From positions 1,279,189 to 1,343,188 of the forward strand of contig NW_004450561.1 in NCBI RefSeq assembly GCF_000321225.1: DNA of 64,000 nt. Direction: 5' to 3'. Below the pieces are notes generated by a model that did no database searches, was not told the DNA's origin, and worked only from the letters and a program-made list of their open reading frames with translations. This document shows, in pieces, positions 22,429 through 33,960 of this stretch (position 1 is the stretch's first letter; the number at the start of each line of letters is the position of its first letter). The position numbers were made by a program, and so were the translations under genes. Origin of the DNA: Odobenus rosmarus divergens (lineage: Eukaryota > Chordata > Mammalia > Carnivora > Odobenidae).

Positions 22429-23190
22429 TTACTGTCTGTACTAGGACACAGTGTTTTACACACTAGGTATAACTAAATAAAATCAGAGGACCAATAAGTT
22501 TTAGTTGATTGTATTAAAACTTTTTCTTTGTTTAAAAATTTCAGGAAAAGTAGAAATATGTTTGTTTGCAGGATTTAAAGATTATGAATAAATAAAACTT
22601 TTATTTTTAAAGAATATTATGGTCAAACACTTGAACTTTGAAATAAACTTAATTCTACTTAGAATGTCACCAGCTAAAAATAAAATATAGTTTGTTTTTT
22701 CTTTTATAATAATAATAAATCATTTCTATTTGTGTAATTTTTCTATTCTTCTGTTTCTTCAGAAATAGACAGAAACCTATTGCCTTCCTGCTGAGGATAT
22801 AATTTCTGAATCTAGGCAATGTACTATCAGCACAGTGAAGCAGGAAATTATTCTCCTGTGTCAGCTGCTGCTGTTAAAGAATAAAGAAGGTTTGGGGTAG
22901 GATGCAATTCTATTATCTCTACTCACAAATCTCATATGACATGCAAATAGATTTTAAAATTAAGAGAGTTCAAAGTATTTTGTGACAAGAGATACTCCCT
23001 GCTCGCAGTTCTTCCTCTACTCCCTCTAAAAATCCCAAATATATTTCAAAAGTCCATGTTTTTTTTTTGTTTCAGTGGCAGTAGTCTCCAAACTTACTTA
23101 CCTTGTTCGAGTGGTGTAATATGTGTAAATCATAGTCTTTAGAACATAGGGAACATTGGGATATTATACTTAACATTAGTAGAGCAGCAG
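22429..23190. other. Unassigned DNA
   Basis: No gene, RNA gene or named repeat is seen. There are scattered A/T runs only. Confidence 0.5.
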
Positions 23191-23194
23191 CAAT

Positions 23195-23590
23195 GATAAT
23201 AAATAATAGCTAATAATTATATGAACTTACTGAGAGCCAGGGACAGTTATAACTGCATGCTTTCTGTATATCAACTGAATTAGTTCACATAATAATCCTG
23301 TGAGATAAAGTGATTTGCCCAAAGCATATATGTATGTATGGAATATATATAAATTTATGTGTGTGTGTGTGCATATATACATATCCATAAATATATAGAG
23401 ACACATTAATTATAATACTTAACATATACACATATACATGAAAGGTGTGTATACATATATACATATGTAAATATATATGTACGTGTGCAAATATATTTAT
23501 ATATATTTTGCCTGTAAAACTAGAGGCAGAGATGGGATTTGCTCACAGTCTGCCTCGAAGGTCTCTCATAACTACCATGTTATACTAATA
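23195..23590 (-). mobile_element. MIR SINE, antisense, split by a TA/TG-rich expansion
   Basis: The reversed MIR 3' half is at 23195-23325 (AATAATAGCTAATAATTATATGAACTTACTGAGAGCCAGGG .. AAAGTGATTTGCCCAAAGC). The reversed 5' half resumes at 23515-23590 (ACTAGAGGCAGAGATGGGATTTGCTCACAGTCTGCC .. CATGTTATAC). The two halves together make one element. Confidence 0.85.
23326..23512 (+). repeat. (TATG)/(TG)/(TA) compound microsatellite inside the MIR
   Basis: It is made of TATGTATG, (TG)n and many ATATATAC/ATACATAT units. It sits exactly where the MIR consensus would have about ten bases between CCAAGGTCACACAGCTAG and the preceding AGTG. It has therefore grown within the element or been inserted in it. 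Confidence 0.88.
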
Positions 23591-25490
23591 GAATATTCTA
23601 GGATAGGCAACTAGCAGGGAGTTACCAAGTACTAAAAATTAGATAAAATCTCAAAATTAGGAAATTTTATCCCTTATTCTAATTTTTCTGTGAATTGGGC
23701 AAATACTGCTGTTGCTTGATTTTTATCTCCAAAAATCTCAGGAAGTTATAGATTATCACTTTGTTGATAGTCTCTGTGCTGCGTCTTTCTCTGGCATAGA
23801 TAACGAATTTATTCTTCAATAAACTTTTACTAAATTATCACAATGAATGATTTCAATATTCCTATAACTTTGTGATAGAGGAAACTAATATTTATTCTTT
23901 TTTATTTGAGGACATTATTATTTAAGGACATGTATTATTAAATATGATAAAACACATTATAGACATATAAGGAGTTATGAGAGATTCATGTACGTTTTTG
24001 GCATCTTTAAATTATGGGATGGTCTTAGAGTCATGATAAAGTGTATATTCATTTTTAGTGTGACTATAAAGTATAAATTTGGTATGTGATCTCTCTTGAA
24101 TATCATTCATGTATATTTAGATTTGGAAATGTCAATAGCAATTGATAATAAGACAGCCTCAAATATAAACCTGTTTACATCATATAAAAATGGTATTAAA
24201 ATTTATAGTTATCCCATGTTTTTAAAAATGGGTATTCAGTATCCTTCCCAGAATTATGGGAACCAGTAGAGTATTTAATAAATGATGAGAGTAAGATTAA
24301 TTCCACATTGTTGGATCCAAACCAAATTTTATCTAATTATTCTCTTTTAATACAGCTACCAGGATATTTTATATTTTCCTAAACTTGATGGTTATTTTTC
24401 ATTTTATGAAAGATGCATTAGAGTCATATGTTACTGAAGAGTATTTAAAAATAAATAGAATAATGATTGCATAGAGGTATAGATAGATCTACAGACCTAT
24501 ACACTTTAGAAACATAATTTTTTTAAAAAAAATTTCAAAGGGTAGAGAACTAATTCCCTCTCGGTGAAAATTCATGTCACAGTTAATTTAAAATTCCCTT
24601 GTCCATATAAATTTTCTGTTGTGTCCAAGTAAGACGTGTAATATGTAGGCAGGGAGGAAAAATTTATTCTTGCATTCTTTTAGTCAGAAGTTTTCTATTT
24701 CAATTTGCTGAGACAGTATCACCTAGTTTCATCCTCATATCATCAGGTAAGCTAGGAAATTTTAGAATGATTAAAGTAAGTATAGCATGGATATTTTTAA
24801 AAATATAACCTCAAACTCTTGATACTGTTATATCCATGGCATTATCTGGGTTTCTGAAATTAAAATAGCACATTAAATCTAACAAAATGTCTTGGCCTAT
24901 TTAAACGTTGTTTCCCAGATACAGCTTTCCTATATATAGATTACAATTTTATTGAGTTTTGTGGCATAAGTTGCCTTTATAAACATATAGCTTAATATGT
25001 GTGGAGATCCTACAAACTGGAAATGTTACTTGCGTGTGATGAAAGCGAGTTTGGTTAGCCGTATGTTTAAATTTATTTCTTACTTTAAATACATGAAATG
25101 CTTATTATGCTCCTTCACTGTGCTCCATTTCAAGTGCAGTGACTTGAAAAAGAAGCTTCAGAATGAGAATGTTTTTTGGTAAGACTATAAAAAAATAGCC
25201 TTACAAAAGAATGTCAGTGGAAAAATGAGGAACAAAAAAGTTTTACCTTGATAAGCTCATTTGCATATCAGCCATCATAACAATGTTACCATTGTTTCTC
25301 TACCTGCATTGCACTCATCACATATTTTAAAATTAGATATAATGTATCTCTTGCATAATTTACTTTCATGACAATCGCTGAAAAAATAATATTGTCATCA
25401 TTTGCATGATAGATTTTTAGGCCTATTTCTATTTCCATGTAATTATCCTAAACCTTTCACTTCTCGATCGTCTTAATATAACATCCACTT
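23591..25490. other. Unassigned AT-rich DNA
   Basis: This is 1.9 kb without a recognisable gene or repeat. A 61-codon frame (24997-25182) has no motif. It is the longest stretch in the first half where I see nothing. Confidence 0.5.
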
Positions 25491-25499
25491 TTCTTTTTT

Positions 25500-26411
25500 T
25501 AATTATCAGACTTCAATTTTTAGAGCAGTTTTAGGTTTGCAGAAAATTGAGTAGAAAGTCCAAGGAGTTGCCATTTATCCTTTTTTGCCCCTACCTTTCC
25601 TGTACCCCCAGAATACTGTTTCTCCTATTATTAACAGCTTGCATTAACGGGATACAGTTGTTACAATTTATGTACCAGTACTTATACATTAGTAACTGAA
25701 GTCCATAGTTTCCATTAGAATTCACTTTGTGTTTTTACAAATATGTAATGATATGTACCCACTATTACAGTATCATACAGAACAATTTCACTGTCCTAAA
25801 TACCCTCTATGTTCCACCTATTCATCCCTCCCTCCCCATGCATTTCTGGCAATCACTGATTGTTTTACTGGCTTTTATAGTTTTGCCTTTTCCAGAATGT
25901 CATATATTTGAAATCATACAGATTGGCTTTTTTTTTTCATTTTGCAATATGAATTTAAGGTTTTTTTTTAATGTCTTTTGATGCTATGATAGCTCATTTC
26001 TTTATATCACTGAATTATATTCCATAATGTGGATATACCACAGTTTGTTAATTCCTTCACCTGTTGAAGAACATCTTGGTTGCTTCTAAGTTTTGGCAAT
26101 TATGAAGAAAGCTGCTATAAATATTTGTGTGTAGATTTTTGTGTGGACCTGAGTTTTTAACCCATTTGTGTAAATACCAGAGTGTGATTGCTAGCTCATG
26201 TGCTAAGAGTATGTTTAGTTTGAAAGAAACTGCCAAATGTTTTCCAAAATGACTGAACCACTTTTCATTCCACTAGCAATGAATAAGAGTTTCTGTTGCT
26301 CTACATCCTTGTTAGCATTTGCTGATATCTGTGTTTCGGATTTTAGCCATTCTAATAGGTGTGTAGTAGTATCTCATTGTTTTTTTAATTTGTAATTTCC
26401 TAATGACACAC
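25500..26411 (-). mobile_element. Old L1 (L1M type), 3' part, antisense
   Basis: Reversed L1 3' UTR and ORF2 end: AGAGCAGTTTTAGGTTTGCAG, TACAGTATCATACAGAACA, TTTGCCTTTTCCAGAATGTCATA, ATTATATTCCATAATGTGG, GCAATTATGAAGAAAGCTGC and TTTTAGCCATTCTAATAGGTGTG. T-rich sequence before 25510 is probably the reversed poly(A). The element continues at 26829 after an LTR insertion. Frames of 84 and 60 codons here are shadows. Confidence 0.9.
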
Positions 26412-26828
26412 TGTTCTGAGCTGAATTATGTCCCCCAACCCAAATTCATATTTTGAAGTCCTGAACCCCAGTACCTTGAAATGTGATCTTATTTGGAGAT
26501 AGGGTCTTCACAGAATTAATAAAGTTAAAGTGAAGTTATTGCCATGGGTCCTAATCCAGTATGTCTGGTGTCCTTATAAAAAGGGAAAATTTGGACACAG
26601 AGATAAGCATACAGGAAGAATTCCCTGGAAATATGAAGACTGCCATCTATAAATCAAGCATTGAGGCCTGGAATCTGATCCTTCCCTCACAGCCCTTTGA
26701 AGGAACCGACCCTGCTAACACCTTGATTTTGGACTTCTAGCCTCCAAAATTATGAGACAATTAATTTCTATTGCTTAAGCCATCCAGTTTGTGGTACATT
26801 GTTATGGCAGCCCTAACAAGCTAATATA
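26412..26828 (+). mobile_element. MaLR solo LTR (MLT1-type), sense
   Basis: Starts TGTTCTGAGCTGAATTATGTCCCCC, has GATCTTATTTGGAGATAGGGTC, GTGTCCTTATAAAAAGGG, CTGCTAACACCTTGATTTTGGACTTCTAGCCTCC, TTGCTTAAGCC and ends GTTATGGCAGCCC..CTAATATA. This is the complete order of an ERVL-MaLR LTR of about 415 bp. It has no internal sequence or partner LTR, so it is a solo LTR. It split the L1, whose text resumes directly after it. The 5-bp target duplication is no longer clear. Confidence 0.9.
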
Positions 26829-27525
26829 CGTATGATGTTTAACATCTTTTCATATGCCTACATGCCATATGTAAGATACCTTTGGTGAGATATCTGTTAA
26901 GATCTTTTGCCCATTTTTTTGTTGCTTACTCATTGGTGGATTTTAAGAGTTCTTTGTATATTTGTTTTTTTGTATATTTGGATGTGTGTTTTGCACACTT
27001 TCTTCCTGCCTGTGGCTTGTTTTTTAATTCTCTTAACAGTGTTTTTTTGCAGAGAAGAAGTTTTTAATTTTGATGAATTCCAATTTAGTTTTTTTCTTCT
27101 ATGGATTAGGTTTTGGTGTTGTATCTAAAAAGTCATTGTCAATCCCAAAGTCACCAAGATTTTCTCCTGTGTTATATTCTAGGAGTTTTATTGCTTTGTC
27201 TTGATTCATTTTGGGCTAATTTTTATGAAAGTTTTATTATCTGCATCCAGAATCTTTTTTTTTGCCTATGTATGTCCAGTTGTGCCAGCATCCTTTGTTG
27301 AAAATGTTATCCTTTCTTCATTGAATTTTGTTTGCTCCTTTGTCAAAGATCAGTTGATTATATTTGTTTGCATTTATTTTTGTTCTCTTCCATTGATCCA
27401 TTTGTTCTTTGACCAATACCACACGGTCCTGATTACTGTGGCTTTTTAGTAAGTCTTGAAGTTGGGTAGTATGTCTTCCAACTATATTCTTCCCCCTTAA
27501 TATTGTGTTGACAGTCTGGCTAATA
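26829..27525 (-). mobile_element. Same old L1, ORF2 part, antisense
   Basis: Continuation of 25500-26411: TTTAACATCTTTTCATATGCC, TTTGGTGAGATATCTGTTAAG, TTGCCCATTTTTTTG, GCCTGTGGCTTGTTTTTTAA, CAGAGAAGAAGTTTTTAATTTTGATGAA, GGTTTTGGTGTTGTATC, TTGTCAAAGATCAGTTGA and AATATTGTGTTGACAG. These are the reversed C-terminal ORF2 codons of old L1s. The gap to the first part is only the LTR. Five short plus-strand frames here (60-82 codons) are shadows. Confidence 0.92.
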
Positions 27526-28685
27526 TTTACTAACAGTGAATTAACGTGTGAGTTTGGATGACTTGAGTTTATATGATTTTCCTTACTTTGCTATTTAATT
27601 TATAACATAATATTTATTCTTATATCCTGTTATAAAATAAACTAGAAAAAAGTTACAAAGATAGAACTTAGTTTTGCAATTTTGACTTACATTATTTTCT
27701 TTTCATTATGTTGTATCTCTGAGAAGGACTGACTGATAAAATATATGTTGAATATACATGGCATAATTTAGGATGATGAGTGACTATAAAATAAATGGGA
27801 ACTTTACATAAAGTGTTATAAAATAACATCAATGTAATAGGATCCTGAATTCTCTAAAAATGTGATATTTAAACAGAGATGAGGTTATGTATAATTTAGT
27901 CATGTAAAATACTGATACTCCTTAATTTATTTTAAAGGATATATCTGAGTTTTTAGGGAATTCCCATTATATATTAAATACTAAATGACTGGAAAGAACA
28001 TGATTCAGTTTGAGGGAAGTCCTAAGTTATTAAGCTATGAGTCAGAACAGAATATTCTCTAAAATTGTGTTTTAGATTACTCCGCTGTGAATGTTGAAAG
28101 TATTCCTTTACAACAATAAACATTCTAATCTGTTTTTTTTTCTTTCGTTTTTTGCTTTTTCCTTCACTAGAGCCTTTTTTGTTCTCCAAGCTTTTAAGTT
28201 TGGGGTCTTATTTAGGAGAGTTTACTTTTTAGCTTCTATACAACCTAGTATTTGTTAGTTTTTGTAATAAGATCTAAAATTATTTATAAATGTTCAAAGT
28301 ATTTAACTTTTATATAAGGGGAAAATCTAAGGAAGTCCTTATAAAATACCTATAATTATGTCATTACCAGGTGTTCTTAAGAATAAGAAGTAGGACTGAT
28401 AATGCAGGCATTTAGCCTGATATTGGCAGATGTTTTAGAGAGCTAAAAAGTCAAAATTACTTACTAGCTCATTGGTGCTAAGCATTTCATAATACAATAT
28501 GAATTGAGATGGAGAATTAAGTGAGGATGGATACATGGATACAAGAAAATGTCATAGCTTTTTGGACACTTTAGAAAATCAGTTTAATCTGACTTTAATC
28601 TGCTGAAGTCAGTTTCATCTGACTAGTTTGAATTTTAACCTCATAACCCAGTTTAAAACTCAGATTTTCCCCCCTTCTACTCAAT
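27526..28685. other. Unassigned AT-rich DNA
   Basis: No recognisable feature is seen. Confidence 0.5.
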
Positions 28686-28689
28686 GCCA

Positions 28690-29490
28690 CTTAGGCTTTT
28701 CTGGGAGATTGGAATATAGAAGGAGTTATATCTAGTCATTCAGTCTGTTCACTCCAGTGAGTGGAGAGTGATCTGCTTTTTCATTTAAATGCCTACTTAT
28801 CCTCCTGGGTTCTGATACTAGAAGAGAGAGATGGAAAGGGGAGAACTTTTGTTTTTCTGTTTTTCTGTTTCTGCCCCTCTGCTGAACACTGACCAGACCG
28901 TATGCCTTCTATGGGGAAGAGAGAAAAATACTGGTTTTCTGATGCAGCACATGTGTAAAACTTGCTTTGGGGGTAAGATATTTTTGGAGTGTCACACTAT
29001 CCAGTTCTGGCGTGCCTTCTACTCTTTCTCAGTTTCTACATCTCCAGTGTACTCACAGCTTCTGGCTGCTGGGATCCCCATTGTCTGGAGGCTCAAGTTC
29101 AGCTACTTTCACAGTCCTGACACTCTTTGCTATTACAGAGGGTGACTCTGGTTTGCTCTACCCTGCTTTCCAAATTTGAGGGTTCCCCCTCCCCTCCTCA
29201 AATAAACCTGGGGAAGGGGAGTGGGCATGGGATGGTAAGCAAGTGTAAATGCAAGCAGAAGTCCAACTGAGAGATAACAGTCTTCCCTCTTGCCAGTCTT
29301 TTGGACCTCCTCTTACTAGATTTGGATTTTTTGACAACAACATAGTCCAACTACATTAAGACAGTGAAGCAAACTCTCAAGTTGGTTGACTCACTCAAAA
29401 TGAGACGAGGGTAGGCAGTTCTGGGGTAAAAAGGAACTGAGGAAAGTAAACGTTTCAGTTATGGAGGAGTAGTTGGTTCTCACGTGTTTG
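28690..29490. other. Less AT-rich segment of unknown origin
   Basis: It contains GGGATCCCCATTGTCTGGAGGC, TTCCCCCTCCCCTCCTC, AATAAACCTGGGGAAGGGG and CCTGACACTC. Plus frames of 104 and 70 codons and a minus frame of 61 codons overlap one another here, so none stands out. The composition suggests an unrecognised LTR or LINE interior, or a relic of something else. I cannot name it. Confidence 0.4.
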
Positions 29491-29604
29491 GTCTGAGTTC
29501 TGAATGTTAAGTATGTGATTGACGATTTTTTGTACTTAGTCTTGAGTTCTAATTACCAGTCCCACCTCATATTGTTATGTAAATTTCACCATAGTCTTGC
29601 TAGT

Positions 29605-30049
29605 ACAGTAGTACCAACAAGGAGAATATTTTCCACGACCCTAGTGGATGCCTGACACCACGGATAGTAACTGAGCCCTATGTATACTGCTTTTTTCTAA
29701 CATACACAGCTATGACAAAGTTTAATTTAGAAATTAGGCACAGTAAGAGATTAATAACAATAATTAATAATAAAATCACACAATTAAAATGGTATACTAT
29801 AATAAAAATTATGTGAATGTGGTCTGTCTCAAAATATTTTATTGTACTGAGCTCAACCCTCTTGTGATGTGAGATGATAAAACACCTATGTGACACGAAG
29901 TAAGGTTAGTGACAGGCATCGTGATGTAGCTTTAGGCTACTGTTAACCTTCTGATATGTTGGAAGGAGGATCATACGTTTCTATACAGCAGTTGACCAAG
30001 GGTAATTGAAACTGCAGAAAGTGAAACTGTGGATAAGGGGGACTATGCA
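29605..30049 (+). mobile_element. TcMar-Tigger-type DNA element
   Basis: It begins near ACAGTAGTACCAAC and proceeds ACCCTAGTGGATGCCTGACACCACGGATAGTAACTGAGCCCTA, then TAATTTAGAAATTAGGCACAGTAAGAGATTAATAAC, GTGATGTAGCTTTAGGCTACTG and ends AAAGTGAAACTGTGGATAAGGGGGACTATG. The ends are imperfect inverted repeats (CAGTAGTACC.. against ATAGTCCCCC..). That is the pattern of a non-autonomous Tigger element. An internal 72-codon minus frame is not transposase. Placing it in a numbered subfamily would need a library search. Confidence 0.8.
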
Positions 30050-30059
30050 TTTCCATTCT

Positions 30060-30645
30060 TGCTGGCTACCATCAGTTCCACCACAGCAGCTCCTGTGATC
30101 CTTATAAAAGATTAAACAGGTTCTATCACTCCCCCAGTCAAAGTACTACAGTGACTTTCTGTAAGAGCTTTTTTTTTCTTTCCTAACAGTCCAAAGGCCT
30201 TATGTATGGCCTACAAGGTTCTATGTGATCTGACACCAGGTTAAAATTTTGATCACTTGTTCCTGTCTCAGAACTTTGCTGTTATTGTTCTTTTCTATGT
30301 AGGGTTCTTATCCCAGATAGTCTGTGGACTCATGTCATTTCATTTTTTGTTCACATAATGCTGCTTCCTTAGGTTTTCTCTGACTACTCTGTTAAAATAG
30401 TTTGTCAGTCTGTTCCTATTACTTGCTTTTTTTTTTTTGGTTTATACCTGAAGCATTTCCATACATTTTATTATAATCTAATAGTTTATTTATTATCTGT
30501 CTCCTTCATTAGCAAGTAATCTTTGAAAGGGCAAGTTATTGGCTCCTTTGTTCAGCGCTTTACTTACTGTCTTAAATGGGGTCTGACTCCTAGTAGACAA
30601 TTTTTTTGTTGAGTGAATAAAGGAATGAAGGAATGCTAGTTTCTA
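30060..30645 (+). mobile_element. L2 LINE 3' region, sense
   Basis: TATAAAAGATTAAACAGGTTC, AACAGTCCAAAGGCC, CCTACAAGGTTCTATGTGATCTG, TTTCTCTGACTACTC, TATTATCTGTCTCC and TTTGTTGAGTGAATAAAGGAATGAA give the L2 3' UTR from the CTACAAGGCCCTACATGATCTGGCCC block to its very end. Confidence 0.8.
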
Positions 30646-30749
30646 TACTCAAACTTTAGAAATAGCTTTGACTTATCTCACAATTTTTACTCTTCCAGTG
30701 TTTTTACATAGTAGCACACTTTTGTTTTTTATATATATATTTTTATTAT

Positions 30750-31035
30750 TCCTAATTACATATTACCATTGTTGTCATCCCAGTTGAACCATCCACACCT
30801 CAGTTCATCTTCCATGCTGCTGCTAGTGTGATTTTTGTAAAATGCTTCTTAAGATGCCACCCTTTGGAATAAAATATTCTAAAATTCTTTAGCCTAATTG
30901 GGCCTGTGCCTATTGCCCTTCTCCTCACTGATCTCTACATGTACTGTATATTCTACTCCTATTCTTTGTGTTGCCCTGAATGCTTTAATATGCTTCTCTC
31001 TTACTCCTATACCTTTACTTAAAGGCTTTTCCCTT
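30750..31035 (+). mobile_element. L2 LINE fragment, sense (separate copy)
   Basis: CCACACCTCAGTTCATCTTCCATGCTGCTGC, TAGTGTGATTTTTGTAAAATGC, TCTTTAGCCTAATTGGGCC and CTTCTCCTCACTGATCTC repeat the part of L2 that lies upstream of the end already reached at 30645. This must therefore be a second insertion in the same orientation. Confidence 0.75.
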
Positions 31036-31540
31036 TTTGTCTTACTGCTATATATATATATTTTTAGTGTGTGAATACATAAAATGTAACTCCTATTGTG
31101 AGAAGACTCTAGAAAAGGTTTTTTTCATTTGAAATGATTGGGAACTAACTACTTAGTTGCATTGTATCCTGTTAATTTGTACATACATAAGCAAACCTTT
31201 CAATTTCTTCACTGAGAATCTTTAATTCATGGTAAAAGCTCATTTGTCATTTTTGATGAGTATTTAAAAGTTGCCACAATCTTGAAGAGCACCATAAACA
31301 CTATTTTGTAATGCTCTTTATAATATTGTGAATTTATTTTAAGGGTATGGATAATCTACAGATGTCATAACTCACAGATTCTTTTTAAAGGATGTGCATG
31401 TATGAATGTGTATTGAATCATTTACCCTCAGAAAGACACACTGAAAGGAATAGGGAAAATGATTTATGAAAGTGAGAGTATTGCTTGTAGAACCTCTTCA
31501 GAAATGTGATCCCTTGATAGGTTCTTCAAATTTAGTTTTT
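31036..31540. other. Unassigned DNA
   Basis: A TATATATATATTTTT run starts near 31050. Otherwise I see nothing. Confidence 0.5.
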
Positions 31541-31544
31541 TTTG

Positions 31545-31743
31545 TTTTTTTTTTTAAGATTTTATTTATTTATTTGACAGAGAGAGAGAGCAAGAGAGAG
31601 AGCAAAGCTGGGGAGCAGCAGGCAGAGGGAGAAGCAGGCTCCCCACTGAGCAAGGAACCCTACACAGGGCTCCATCCCAGGACTCTGGGATCATGACCTG
31701 AGCTGAATGCAGACACTTAACCAACTAAGCCACCGGGCGCTCC
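31545..31743 (-). mobile_element. SINEC, antisense
   Basis: Reversed head GGAGCGCCCGGTGGCTTAG, ATCATGAT..CCCAGAGTCCTGGGATGGAGCCC, GGGGAGCCTGCTTCTCCC, (CTCT)n and AAATAAATAAATAAAATCTT. No convincing target duplication is visible, perhaps because the T-rich 5' flank obscures it. A 76-codon plus frame (31466-31696) is a shadow. Confidence 0.93.
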
Positions 31744-32109
31744 GTTTGTATATTGTGAGAATGAGAGGAGAGACTGATAAAGGAAATGAAATTATTTCAT
31801 ATAAACAATTGAAGCTAAATGTTTTCCCTATCTGAGCCTGTTCAAAGTAAGTACAAAGTCATAGAAGGGACCAGTGTGACTTTGTGGGAAATGTAGACTA
31901 TAGGAATACGTAGCAGTGTTCCAAAACTTGTATTTAGCATTTTTGTATGTAAAATTATATAGAAATATATAGCTTGTGATATTGGTCTCTTTTAGAAGAT
32001 AGAGCTAAATAAAAGAAGACACAGCTAAATGAAACTAATATGAAGTTACGTAGCAATAAACAAAGAGGGGACCCTATAAGGAAGTTTTAGTTGTTTGAGA
32101 TAGCTTTTT

Positions 32110-32260
32110 TGAACAATTATTACTATTACTGATAATAATAGATCAGGTTTTGTACCATGTATTTATGTGGATTATTTCATTTAGTTGTTGAAATATCCCT
32201 GTATCTGTTACTCATAGTACAAAAGAAGAAACAGCTGCTCAGAGTTAGACATTTAATTTA
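32110..32260 (-). mobile_element. MIR SINE, antisense
   Basis: ATTATTACTATTACTGATAATAATAGATCAGGTTTTG, GTGGATTATTTCATTTAG and AAGAAGAAACAGCTGCTCAGAG follow a reversed MIR, heavily diverged. Confidence 0.65.
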
Positions 32261-32309
32261 AATGATTACTGCTGCCTACTCAGTTGGGTGTCTTCATTTC
32301 ACTTATCAG

Positions 32310-32500
32310 TAGTTCTTAAATTTTGGAGGGAAGTCACAGAACCTTTTGAGAACTTCACAAAAGTTTATGGCCCACTTGCCCTAGAAAAATGTGCTTGTGG
32401 ACCCACCTAAGACGTCTTTATTTTAGCATGCAGTTTTGCAGAATTCCTAGATTACCTAAATCCCATGCTTGGACTCCAGATTAGGAATCTCTGATCTATG
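32310..32500 (+). mobile_element. Possible hAT-type (MER5-like) short DNA element
   Basis: CAGTAGTTCTTAAATTTTGG is a hAT-Charlie-like terminal sequence (CAGTGGTTCTCAA..). Inside are CACAGAACCTTTTGAGAAC, TGCAGTTTTGCAGAATTCC and AGGAATCTCTGATC. I cannot fix the right end or an 8-bp target duplication. Confidence 0.4.
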
Positions 32501-33695
32501 TCTTCTTTTAATAAAGAGACTGACAAATGCTATACTTTTTTCTTCCTCTACTACTGCTTGTCACTTAAGGGGAGTAATATTTATTTACACTATGCCTTAT
32601 TCTAGAAAGAATTAAAGGAAGCTGAAAGGAAATTGTCAACTATCTCTAACTCTACTGAGTATATGCCAAAATAAATACATAAATTCTATTATGGCAAATG
32701 AGATTCAGAAGTTTGATGGATGGGATGCTTTTTAATCATCAGATTTGTTGGGCTTTGCTTCAAAGAACCCTCAATCTGTTTCAGGAATCTAAATGTGAAT
32801 ATTTTGAAGTAATGTAAACTGTTACTTCTTTAGAATAGTATAAACATAATAACTGAACCTCAAGATAAAAACAAATTAGAAAGATAGTGCCTTCCAGCCT
32901 TGTGATTGATTCAGTGATATTTCTCAGAGAATAATTTTTTAATTTGATCTTCTAATTCCATCAAATATAAATTATGTACAAAGGGTGTTGTAGTAAAAGT
33001 AAGATGGTAATATTTTTCTGTATTAATGAATTCAAGTTATTGTCTACTTAGTTAACTCATTGATATATGGGTTAAGGATGAAGACTGTGTTTAGATTATA
33101 ACTCTGTGTGACTCTGGAGAAGAAAAGTTGTCATTTTGTATGAGTTCACTTTTAAAGCTCCAGTATAAATTTAACCATTGCTAGTTGTTGGAAGACTAGT
33201 TATTTCATAAAATTTTTTTTATATAAAGTAATTTAGAATTTCAGAATGGGTTTCCTTACATTTTTAAGATATTTCATGTCACTTATGCTTCAGTTCTGAT
33301 ACCTCACCTATTTTGTTTTTTCCCCCTTGAATCGTCATCTAAAAAAAAACATTAAATTAGCTGACCATAGTGAAGAATCTTATTGTATATATTTGCTTGG
33401 TTTTATTAGGTAAATTACTATAGAAATAATGCTATAAATCAGTAGACAATGTTTGGGCTTAATTTTTCAACGTATGTGTTTTAACATTGACTTATAGTTA
33501 CATTGTGAATTGAAAACTGTATTTCTACTTTTTTCTTCAATCATTCTTAACATCGAATTTTTAAATGAACAGTAGCCCATCTGTGTAGGGCTCTTGTGAC
33601 TGAATGATGTATTCTGTTTTGCTGTGGCACAGTTTTTGGACAGCCACTTTTGTTGTTAAATATTTTCATTTTCTATAGTACTTTTCATCCCTGTA
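32501..33695. other. Unassigned AT-rich DNA
   Basis: No gene, RNA gene or recognisable repeat is found. Confidence 0.5.
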
Positions 33696-33699
33696 TATA

Positions 33700-33960
33700 T
33701 GTACAGGAGTCACTTCACCCACCACCGAATTGCAGCCACTTCTGAGGTGGAACGCAGCAACTGTTTAACAGCGCCCTTTCCCCTAGGTGCTGACAGCTGC
33801 AGAAGAAATTGTACATGGTCCTGTACAGAAGGTATTTCTCCACTGTGCCATCTGCAGAGTGAAACTGACTAGGAGTACTACATAGACTGTAAGTTTCTTG
33901 TGTATCCGTCCTAGACTGGAAAACCCAATAAGAGAATAACAAATAACTGGGAAGCATCAT
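33700..33960. other. CpG-containing, less AT-rich island of unknown origin
   Basis: CACCACCGAATTGCAGCC, GGAACGCAGCAACTG, AACAGCGCCCTTTCCCC and TGTATCCGTCCTAG hold four CpGs in about 190 bp, while the surrounding kilobases have almost none. The minus strand is open for 81 codons (33960-33715), Cys/Ser-rich, without a motif I know. It could be an unrecognised repeat, a retroposed gene piece or a conserved non-coding element. Confidence 0.45.

Noticed and set aside
28831..29145. 104-codon plus-strand frame in a less AT-rich block
   Set aside because: Overlaps other frames and shows no domain or exon signals. The block itself is reported as unassigned instead.
30060..31035. One continuous L2 from 30060 to 31035
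   Set aside because: The L2 end is reached at about 30645, and the later piece repeats an upstream part of the consensus. Two insertions are required.
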